Assembly (NCBI RefSeq): GCF_001553035.1
Contig: NZ_KQ959961.1
Location: 1-40,888 of the forward strand
Source of the DNA: Gemella haemolysans
GTDB lineage: Bacteria; Bacillota; Bacilli; Staphylococcales; Gemellaceae
Direction of reading: 5' to 3'
DNA length: 40,888 nt
A model generated the notes under the pieces. The model saw only the letters and a list, made by a program, of their open reading frames with translations. It did not search any database and had not been told where the DNA came from. A program made the position numbers and the translations under genes. Positions 9,478 to 15,531 of the stretch are shown here, one piece after another. Position 1 is the first letter of the stretch; each line of letters opens with the position of its first letter.

Positions 9478-10815
9478 CTAGTTTTCTAATTGTTTAGATG
9501 TTTTCTTGAATAATGTTAATGCGATGAATACGAATGCTAATACACAAGAAATGATTAATGCGTAGAAACCTCCGTCCCATCCGAACACGTCAACAAGTTT
9601 ACCCATTACATAACCAGCACTTGCTGATCCAAGTAGGTAACCGAATAGTCCAGTAAGACCAGTAGCTGTACCTGTAGCAACACGTGGAACTAAGTCCGCT
9701 GCTTGAAGACCGATCATCATAACAGGTCCGTAGATTAAGAATCCGATAGCTACTAGACAGATGTTATCGATAAGTGGGTTACCTGGAGGGTTTTTCCAGT
9801 AAATGAATACTGCAACAAGTACTCCAGTTAAGAATAATAACATTGGAGGAGCACGGTGTCCTTTGAACACTTTATCACTTAAGTAACCACTAGCTAGCAT
9901 ACCGAAGATACCAGCATATTCATATAAGAAGTAAGCCCAGCTTTGTTTGTCAACAGAGAAGTGTTTTACTTCTTTTAAGTATGTTGGAGCCCAGTCGATA
10001 ATTCCGTAACGAACGAAGTATACGAATACGTTAGCAACAGCGATAGCCCATAGGAATTTGTTGTTAATAATGTATTTAAAGAAGATATCTTTTGCTGATA
10101 ATGTGTGAGCAGATTCAACTTTTTCTACAATTTTTTCACCTTTCCATTCATCTACAGGTGGTAAACCTTCAGATTCTGGAGTATCTTTCATTAGGTAGAA
10201 CATGATAATTGCTAAGATAATAGCAATAGTCGCTGGTAAGTAGAATAATGATTGCCAAGCACCAAAAACAGAAAGTCCTACAAGTGCAAGAGGTCCGATT
10301 AATCCACCTCCAAGGTTGTGAGAAACGTTCCACCAACTCCACCAAGCACCACGCTCAGAAGCTGAGAACCAGTTAGTCATTGTTTTAGCACCAGGTGGGT
10401 AACCCATACCTTGGAACCATCCGTTAAGTGCTGATAAGAAAATCATTAATGTTAATGAAGATAGCACTGCAGGAACAAGACCAAAAATTAAGCTGACTGC
10501 GGCAGAAGCAACTAAACCAATAGTAATAAAGTACTTAGGATTACTTCTGTCTGATACGTTACCCATGATGAATTTACTGAAACCATAAGCTAATGATAGA
10601 GCAAGTGAAACTTTCCCTAAGTCAGCTTTAGAGTAACCGTATTGTTCGATTAAATAAGGGATAGCAAGTGAGAAGTTTTTTCTGATTAGATAGTACGCTG
10701 CGTATCCAATGAATACCCCTGAGAATACTTGCCATCGAAGTCTTTTATATTCAGCATCTGTACGAGCACTGTCGATTCTCGGTTTAGGTGCTGAAGCTTT
10801 TAAAAATGAAAACAT
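9478..10815 (-). CDS. glpT: Glycerol-3-phosphate transporter, OPA family
   Basis: 445-aa, 12-helix MFS antiporter that exchanges glycerol-3-phosphate for inorganic phosphate. All four substrate-site residues known from E. coli GlpT have counterparts: Arg in YYLIRKNF (Arg45), Lys in GFSKFIMG, His in NVSHNLGGG and Arg in FVRYGIIDW. Segments such as VDKQSWAYFLYEYAGI and GFLIYGPVMMIGL are GlpT-like rather than UhpT-like. The start has AAGGAGG 9 nt upstream. It is monocistronic, convergent with the sensor operon, and its promoter at 10962-10990 contains a cre-like site, suggesting carbon catabolite control. Specificity for other phosphate esters cannot be excluded. Confidence 0.92.
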   Translation of the reverse strand: MFSFLKASAPKPRIDSARTDAEYKRLRWQVFSGVFIGYAAYYLIRKNFSLAIPYLIEQYGYSKADLGKVSLALSLAYGFSKFIMGNVSDRSNPKYFITIGLVASAAVSLIFGLVPAVLSSLTLMIFLSALNGWFQGMGYPPGAKTMTNWFSASERGAWWSWWNVSHNLGGGLIGPLALVGLSVFGAWQSLFYLPATIAIILAIIMFYLMKDTPESEGLPPVDEWKGEKIVEKVESAHTLSAKDIFFKYIINNKFLWAIAVANVFVYFVRYGIIDWAPTYLKEVKHFSVDKQSWAYFLYEYAGIFGMLASGYLSDKVFKGHRAPPMLLFLTGVLVAVFIYWKNPPGNPLIDNICLVAIGFLIYGPVMMIGLQAADLVPRVATGTATGLTGLFGYLLGSASAGYVMGKLVDVFGWDGGFYALIISCVLAFVFIALTLFKKTSKQLEN

Positions 10816-10961
10816 TTAGAATTCCTCCTTAACTTCAATTATATATAATATTAAATTAATATAGTTTTTTTTATTATAAACCCTTTTATTTAATAGGTTT
10901 TTATAGCAATTTAATATTTTTTAAATCGCATATTTATTTAAACTATTTAACTTATAAAATT

Positions 10962-10990
10962 ATTATATAAAACTAGAAAACGTTTGTAAA
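10962..10990 (-). promoter_or_regulatory. glpT promoter overlapping a cre-like site
   Basis: On the minus strand -35 TTTACA (10985-10990), a 17-nt spacer and -10 TATAAT (10962-10967). TTACAAACGTTTTCTA (10974-10989) matches the CcpA consensus WTGNAANCGNWNNCWW at all but one fixed position and fills the -35/-10 region, where CcpA would block polymerase. The leader to the ATG is about 140 nt and AT-rich. Confidence 0.7.
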
Positions 10991-11034
10991 TGCTAATAGA
11001 AAAAGTTTTTTTCTTTTAGAAAATACCTTACACT

Positions 11035-11059
11035 TTTTGTAGGAATAAATCCTACAAAA
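11035..11059. promoter_or_regulatory. Perfect 10-bp inverted repeat between glpT and marR
   Basis: TTTTGTAGGA (11035-11044), ATAAA, TCCTACAAAA (11050-11059). It sits about 90 bp upstream of the glpT start point and 9 bp upstream of the marR -35. No T tract follows on the plus strand, so it looks like a protein-binding site. The bound protein is unknown; the neighbouring response regulator is a candidate. Confidence 0.55.
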
Positions 11060-11067
11060 TATAACAA

Positions 11068-11120
11068 TTGACAAATCAACTATTATAAAGTACAATAGTT
11101 TTAAATAATTGACTTATCAA
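11068..11120 (+). promoter_or_regulatory. marR promoter with two operator-like palindromes
   Basis: -35 TTGACA (11068-11073), a 17-nt spacer and -10 TACAAT (11091-11096). Two copies of TTGA-N4-TCAA are present: 11068-11079, overlapping the -35, and 11109-11120, just before the ribosome binding site. The spacing and placement fit autorepression by the MarR protein encoded next. Confidence 0.75.
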
Positions 11121-11138
11121 TTAATAGAGGAGAAAAAT

Positions 11139-11552
11139 ATGGATGTTAAAGACTATGTAAAATTATTACATGATTTAAAAATTTTAGAAATAAAAGTCAC
11201 GAATATTTTTGAAAAAAGATTAGAAATAAGTTTAACAAGATTTCAAATCATAAAATATTTATATGACGTTGAGGTTGCAACTCCTAAGCAAATAGCACAA
11301 AGCTTAGAAATAGATGCGGCAGCCATAACAAGACATATAAAAATACTAGAAGAAGGAGAATATATAACAAAGCGTCGTAATGAGCAAAATAATAGAGAAG
11401 TATTTGTAGAACTTACACAATATTCCAAAAATAAAGTGGATCAGTGTGTTAAAGAAACTGATGTTAGACAATTTATTGGTCCAGAATTTACCAATGATGA
11501 TTTTGAACAGTTGGTAATTTTACTTAATAAGTTCAATAATAATTTAATTTAA
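11139..11552 (+). CDS. MarR-family transcriptional regulator
   Basis: 137 aa winged helix-turn-helix repressor. The HTH region reads ATPKQIAQSLEIDAAAITRHIKILEEGEYI and is followed by the wing RRNEQNNREVFVELT. I choose ATG 11139, which has AGAGGAG 6 nt upstream; an in-frame TTG at 11109 lies inside an operator and lacks a ribosome site. It heads a three-gene operon with a DUF1304 membrane protein (16 bp gap) and a NAD(P)-binding protein. It probably represses its own operon through the TTGA-N4-TCAA sites. The inducer is unknown. Confidence 0.88.
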   Translation: MDVKDYVKLLHDLKILEIKVTNIFEKRLEISLTRFQIIKYLYDVEVATPKQIAQSLEIDAAAITRHIKILEEGEYITKRRNEQNNREVFVELTQYSKNKVDQCVKETDVRQFIGPEFTNDDFEQLVILLNKFNNNLI

Positions 11553-11567
11553 AAAAGAGGTATAAAG

Positions 11568-11927
11568 ATGAGTATAATAACAACAATTTTAACAGTATTA
11601 GTAGCACTACTATTTTTCTATATTATGTATTTAGAGACCTTTGCTACAGATTCAGATGCTACAAGTAGAGTGTTTAATATAGATAAGGAGGAACTTCAAA
11701 GACCTAATTTAAATGTTTTATTTAAAAATCAAGGCGTATATAATGGTTTAATCGGAGTAGGATTACTATATGGGACATTTTTATCAAAAAACCAAAAAGA
11801 AATCGTAGAAATGCTATTAGTTTATATTATTTTAGTAGCTATTTATGGTGGTTTAACAAGTGATAAAAAAATCATTTTAAAGCAAGGTGGATTACCAATT
11901 TTGGCTTTAATTTCATTATTATTTTAG
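11568..11927 (+). CDS. DUF1304 small membrane protein
   Basis: 119 aa with about four hydrophobic segments: residues 5-22, a re-entrant or amphipathic segment near the FKNQGVYNGLIGVGLLYG motif (53-70), 83-98 and 106-119. The NQGxYNG motif is characteristic of the DUF1304 (COG3759) family, of unknown function. It follows marR by 16 bp with an AAGAGG ribosome site and precedes a Rossmann protein by 13 bp. Families of this kind are commonly seen under MarR control. No enzymatic residues are evident. Confidence 0.8.
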   Translation: MSIITTILTVLVALLFFYIMYLETFATDSDATSRVFNIDKEELQRPNLNVLFKNQGVYNGLIGVGLLYGTFLSKNQKEIVEMLLVYIILVAIYGGLTSDKKIILKQGGLPILALISLLF

Positions 11928-11939
11928 AGAAGTATAAGC

Positions 11940-12584
11940 ATGAAAAATACAGCGGTAATTATTGGCGCCACTGGTGCAGTAGGTAGAGAAATAGTAAATG
12001 AGATATTAAGAGGTGAATATTATGATAGAATTTATGTTCTTGGAAGAAATTCTATCAGTAAATTACCTGATGATAGTAGGTTGGCAAAGATAATTATAGA
12101 TTTTGACAATATAGATTTTGATATGGATATATTAGAAAATGCAGATGTTTTTGCTAGTCTTGGAACAACGATAAAAATTGCAGGAACAAAAGAAAATCAA
12201 AGAAAGATTGACGTTGACTATACTGTGAATTTTGCTAAACTTTGTGAAGAGAAAACTAGAAGTTTTAATGTGGTTTCGGCTATAGGAGCGAATAGTAAGT
12301 CAAAAAATTTCTATAATTCATTAAAGGGCGAGTTAGAGGATGCATTAAAAGAATTGAATCTAGGAGTTCTTAGAATTTTTCAGCCCTCTCTACTCATTAG
12401 TAAGAGAGAAGACGGGAGATTTCTTGAAGAATTATTTATAAAAATTTCGCCGTTATTTAAGATATTATTAAAAGGAAGAACAAAAAAATACAGACCAATT
12501 GAAGTTAGTCTATTAGGTAAAGAAATTGTTCGATTCGCTTGCGAGAATAAGAGTGAAGGAACATATACTTATAATGATTTTTAG
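11940..12584 (+). CDS. NAD(P)-binding Rossmann protein, TIP30/NAD(P)H-binding type
   Basis: 214 aa, likely cytoplasmic. The N-terminal nucleotide-binding loop is IIGATGAVGREIV (GxxGxxG), with an early strand-helix pattern of atypical SDRs. ADVFASLGTT and the late YNSLKGELEDAL block (a Tyr-x3-Lys pair at the SDR catalytic position) match the HTATIP2/TIP30-like oxidoreductase group. LRIFQPSLL fits the substrate-side strand. Third gene of the marR operon. The substrate is unknown. A repeat element begins only a few bases after its stop and may supply its terminator. Confidence 0.78.
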   Translation: MKNTAVIIGATGAVGREIVNEILRGEYYDRIYVLGRNSISKLPDDSRLAKIIIDFDNIDFDMDILENADVFASLGTTIKIAGTKENQRKIDVDYTVNFAKLCEEKTRSFNVVSAIGANSKSKNFYNSLKGELEDALKELNLGVLRIFQPSLLISKREDGRFLEELFIKISPLFKILLKGRTKKYRPIEVSLLGKEIVRFACENKSEGTYTYNDF

Positions 12585-12587
12585 AAA

Positions 12588-12763
12588 AGATTGCCCTAAA
12601 AGTCCTAAATTTTTAAAAAGTTTATATGTGAATTCTTCTAGAACGTAGCAGTTTATTGATATTTTAATTCTTTATAAAAACTTCCTAGATATCTAATAAA
12701 CTACTGCAGGTAGTGATTCGAAATCGTGATTTCTTAAGAAATCATGATTTTAGAGTCACTGCC
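12588..12763 (+). repeat. Dispersed ~175-bp element, degenerate copy D
   Basis: Diverged copy of the element also found at 15264, 23614, 36030 and 40864. It keeps AAAAGTCCTAAA near its left end, the central GTTTATTGATAT...GATATCTAATAAAC inverted repeat, and the distal GTGATTC...GAGTCAC hairpin. It lies between the NAD(P)-binding gene and the cupin gene. More mutations than the other copies suggest an older insertion. Confidence 0.8.
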
Positions 12764-12796
12764 TTTTAATTGATTAGAATTTTAAACGGATATTAT

Positions 12797-12847
12797 TTGT
12801 TTTGTATAGTAAAAAGTTTTATAATAAAGATAAGAGAACGTTTTTAA
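12797..12847 (+). promoter_or_regulatory. Promoter and cre-like site before the cupin gene
   Basis: -35 TTGTTT (12797-12802), a 17-nt spacer and -10 TATAAT (12820-12825). Just past the expected +1 lies AAGAGAACGTTTTTAA (12832-12847), whose complement fits the CcpA consensus with one mismatch. Confidence 0.55.
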
Positions 12848-12889
12848 AACATTATTTGTAGGGATGAAATTAAAATAAGGAGAATTAGT

Positions 12890-13174
12890 ATGAGTGTAGG
12901 AATAATTTTTGAAGAAGCGGGATTGTTAAAAAAACATGACAGATTTAAATTAGTAAAAAAAGTAGGGAAACAAGGTGAACTAATAGCGAAACATAACCAT
13001 CCAGAAGCCTTGGTAGTATTTACTTGTGTTAAAGGAGAGGTTAAGGTGTACTTAAATGATGATGAAGTACATATTGTTGAACCAGGGAAAGTACTTCATT
13101 TTGATGGAGATAATTATATTAATGCTGAATTTTTACAAGATGGAGAAGTATTTGTAACTTTAATTCATAAATAA
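12890..13174 (+). CDS. Small single-domain cupin protein
   Basis: 94 aa, a single small beta-barrel. The first cupin motif is KHNHPEALVVFTCVKGEV, with His35, His37 and Glu39 as likely metal ligands; the second motif is weak (VLHFDGDNYINAEF), so a full metal site is uncertain. Such mini-cupins can bind metals or small molecules, but no enzyme function can be assigned. It has an AAGGAG ribosome site and its own promoter with a cre-like sequence, so expression may follow carbon supply. Neighbours give no further clue. Confidence 0.75.
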   Translation: MSVGIIFEEAGLLKKHDRFKLVKKVGKQGELIAKHNHPEALVVFTCVKGEVKVYLNDDEVHIVEPGKVLHFDGDNYINAEFLQDGEVFVTLIHK

Positions 13175-13279
13175 TTCATAAAATTATCATAGATATTTGG
13201 CACATAGAATTGTATAAAATTAGAGTCTTCCAATTGTTTTTATAGCAATCTAAATTATTATTTTAAGGGAGGATATATT

Positions 13280-13648
13280 ATGTTAAATCAAGTAATATTA
13301 ATAGGAAGACTAGTTAAAAAGCCTGAACTAAAAGAAAGTGATAAGAAAGTAAACTATATTAAAGCAACATTAGCTGTTCAATCTGATTTTAAAAATAAGG
13401 ATGGAAATTATGATACAGAATTTTTCGAGTTTACTACTTTTGGTAAAACTGCAGAAAATACCGCTAAATATTGTGAAAAGGGAAGTTTGCTTAATATAGT
13501 AGGTAGTTTGAATAACAATGTTTATACTGACAAAAATGGAGTAAAACACTATCAAATGTCTGTAATTGCTAATAAAGTTTCTTTTTTAAGCAAAGGAACG
13601 AAAAAAGAAGAAAAAGAGTCAGAAGACGTATTTGTCTTAGGTCAATAA
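13280..13648 (+). CDS. ssb: Single-stranded DNA-binding protein, short type lacking the acidic tip
   Basis: 122 aa with one OB fold (residues 1-105): MLNQVILIGRLVKKPEL, then the strand ATLAVQSDF, EFFEFTTFGKTAENTAKYC and GSLLNIVGSL. The C-terminal tail is short and ends VFVLGQ, without the DDDIPF-like acidic tip that recruits repair proteins to housekeeping SSB. It is also not flanked by rpsF and rpsR. It therefore looks like an accessory SsbB-type protein, which in related bacteria acts in natural transformation. GGGAGG precedes the ATG. A 13-bp perfect inverted repeat flanks the gene (13245-13257 and 13659-13671). Confidence 0.9.
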   Translation: MLNQVILIGRLVKKPELKESDKKVNYIKATLAVQSDFKNKDGNYDTEFFEFTTFGKTAENTAKYCEKGSLLNIVGSLNNNVYTDKNGVKHYQMSVIANKVSFLSKGTKKEEKESEDVFVLGQ

Positions 13649-13669
13649 AAATAAATACTAATTTAGATT

Positions 13670-13714
13670 GCATAAATCTCTAACGTAGGTTAAACTATGT
13701 TAGAGATTTATTTG
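13670..13714. terminator. Hairpin after ssb
   Basis: AAATCTCTAAC (13674-13684) pairs perfectly with GTTAGAGATTT (13699-13709), with an inner TAG/CTA. A T-rich stretch follows near 13720-13740. Confidence 0.65.
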
Positions 13715-13792
13715 CATACTTGTATTTTTTTCTTTTTATTGTATAATAATAGATAAAAAATTAAAATTTATTAATAGAAAGGAAGTGGTTTT

Positions 13793-14059
13793 ATGGAAGA
13801 AATCAAAGTGAAATATTTTAAAGAAGGAAAATTGATGACAATTCCTAAAAAAGAAAAGAATAAGATATCTGTGCTTCAGTTAGTTTTACAGATGTTAAAG
13901 GAAAAATCATTAGAGTTTACTGAGAAAGAATTAAATGAAGCAATTAAGGAGATTTATCCAGATTATTCTCTAATTAGAAGATATCTTGTTGATTATAAGT
14001 TCTTAGAAAGAGATAATTATGGGAAAATGTATAAGATAGTAGGGGAAAAAGATGAATAA
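13793..14059 (+). CDS. DUF2087 protein, winged-helix-like
   Basis: 88 aa. FTEKELNEAIKEIYPDYSLIRRYLVDYKFLERDNYGKMY is the DUF2087 (COG3860) core, predicted to fold as a winged helix and usually found alone or attached to regulators. It may bind DNA or RNA, but no function is established. AAAGGAAG precedes the ATG. Its stop overlaps the MFS transporter start by 8 bp, so the two are translationally coupled and it might regulate or accompany the transporter. Confidence 0.78.
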   Translation: MEEIKVKYFKEGKLMTIPKKEKNKISVLQLVLQMLKEKSLEFTEKELNEAIKEIYPDYSLIRRYLVDYKFLERDNYGKMYKIVGEKDE

Positions 14060-15236
14060 TACAAAGTTTTATTATTTGTATAGTATTTTATCTATAACAG
14101 CACTATCATTCTTTAATCCGATTTTATATATTTACCTGTTATCGAAAGATTTTTCTTTTACTGAAGTTGGGCTATATTTATCGATTTTTTGGTTGGCTTC
14201 ATTTATGACTGAGCTTCCGTGTGGGGCAATCACTGATAATATCGGAGCAAAAAATAGTATTCTGCTAAGTGTGGTTTTTAGGGTTGTTGGATTAATATTG
14301 TTGCTTAGCAATAGTTTAATATTATTATACATATCTGCAATATTATCTGCCATTGCAGAATCATTTCAATCTGGAACTTTAACAAGTTGGTTGATCAATG
14401 TAAACAATAAAAATAATGAAGAAATAGATATAGATAAAGTTCTTTCTAGAAATTCGCTATATTCACTATTTTTCTCAGCGGTAATAGGATTTGTAAGTGC
14501 CAAGTATGTATATGTTTATTTTAAAAGTTTGTCGATAATATTGAGTATGTCAGTTTTTATTATTTCGTTTTTATTTACATATTTATTTATGCAAAAATTA
14601 GAACAGACACAAAAAATATCTATAGAGAATTTAAAAGGTTCAATAGTTACGGTGAAAAATTCGTTAAAAGAAACACTTTATGTAAAAAGTAGTGTATTTC
14701 TTATGATACTGTTTGTTATTCCTTCTATTTTGGATCTGGGTCCATCAAATCAATGGCAAGCTGTATTTGAAAAATTAGATGCTGATATTATCGGTTATGT
14801 TTGGATTGGTATATCAGTTAGTGGGATGTTCGGAAGTGTTATATATGAAAAATTATCAAATAAATTATCGAAATTACGAATTTTATATTTCTTTGTAATT
14901 GTAAATCTTGGAATGCTATTAATGTTTATTTTTATTCAAAATGTATATGCTAAGTTTATACTATTTATGCTATTTATTGTATTTTTCACTTTAATGAGCA
15001 TACAGGTTAATGTATTTATGCATAAATATTTGGTAAAAAGTGATGAGAATAGGACGACAACAGTTTCTATATTCTATACTCTTGAATCTATCATTGTAGC
15101 AATATTATTGTCTGTAAATGGAGTGCTAACTGATAAAATAGGAATAGAAAATACATGGTTAATCTTTATAGGAATGGTAGGAGTAATAATTTTATCTTTT
15201 ATGTTGGTAAAACTGAAAAAGAGAAGAATTAAATAG
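14052..15236 (+). CDS. MFS transporter, probable efflux pump
   Basis: 394 aa with about twelve hydrophobic segments. The loop between helices 2 and 3 carries the MFS motif-A-like GAITDNIGAKNSIL (residues about 58-71), which fits drug:proton antiporters, and the ELPCGAI segment is common in this MFS subgroup. The substrate cannot be inferred. It is coupled to the upstream DUF2087 gene by an 8-bp overlap. A copy of the dispersed element starts about 27 bp after its stop and may act as its terminator. Confidence 0.82.
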   Translation: MNNTKFYYLYSILSITALSFFNPILYIYLLSKDFSFTEVGLYLSIFWLASFMTELPCGAITDNIGAKNSILLSVVFRVVGLILLLSNSLILLYISAILSAIAESFQSGTLTSWLINVNNKNNEEIDIDKVLSRNSLYSLFFSAVIGFVSAKYVYVYFKSLSIILSMSVFIISFLFTYLFMQKLEQTQKISIENLKGSIVTVKNSLKETLYVKSSVFLMILFVIPSILDLGPSNQWQAVFEKLDADIIGYVWIGISVSGMFGSVIYEKLSNKLSKLRILYFFVIVNLGMLLMFIFIQNVYAKFILFMLFIVFFTLMSIQVNVFMHKYLVKSDENRTTTVSIFYTLESIIVAILLSVNGVLTDKIGIENTWLIFIGMVGVIILSFMLVKLKKRRIK

Positions 15237-15263
15237 TTTAATTATTGATTTTAAGAATCTTCA

Positions 15264-15440
15264 GGGAGTGACTCAAAAATCGCGATTTCTCGGAAATCGC
15301 GATTTTTTTAGAGTCACCCCCGCAAAGTTTATTAGATATCTAAAAAGCTTTTATTAAGCGAATTTAGATATCAATAAACCACTGCGTCTATGAGTTTTCA
15401 TACACATTTTTTTGAAATTTAGGACTTTTGGGTCAGCCCC
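15264..15440 (-). repeat. Dispersed ~175-bp element, copy A (inverted)
   Basis: Complete copy in minus orientation. It starts GGGAGTGACTCAAAAATC and ends GACTTTTGGGTCAGCCCC, whose complement is the left end GGGGCTGACCCAAAAGTC. The two termini match at about 14 of 18 positions, so they are terminal inverted repeats. It has two internal hairpins: GTGACTC/GAGTCAC with nested AAATCGCGATTT repeats, and GTTTATTAGATATCTAAA paired with TTTAGATATCAATAAAC. Confidence 0.9.
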
Positions 15441-15467
15441 TTTTTTTGTAAAGGCAAACAATTTATA

Positions 15468-15496
15468 TTGCTTATTAATTAGATTAATAGTAAAAT
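15468..15496 (+). promoter_or_regulatory. Candidate promoter of the wall-anchored nuclease gene
   Basis: TTGCTT (15468-15473), a 17-nt spacer and TAAAAT (15491-15496), about 36 bp upstream of the GTG start. Confidence 0.5.
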
Positions 15497-15531
15497 AATT
15501 AGTATAAACTTATATACAAGGAGTTCATATT

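Noticed and set aside
9446..9481. Eleven-codon ORF (MILVDRDIFFH) behind AAGGAGG
   Set aside because: It lies inside a terminator hairpin between convergent genes and has no promoter; likely chance.
9478..10815. Calling this gene uhpT because of the HptARS-like neighbours
   Set aside because: The protein is much closer to GlpT in its N-terminus, helix 7 region and substrate residues, so the name follows sequence, not context.
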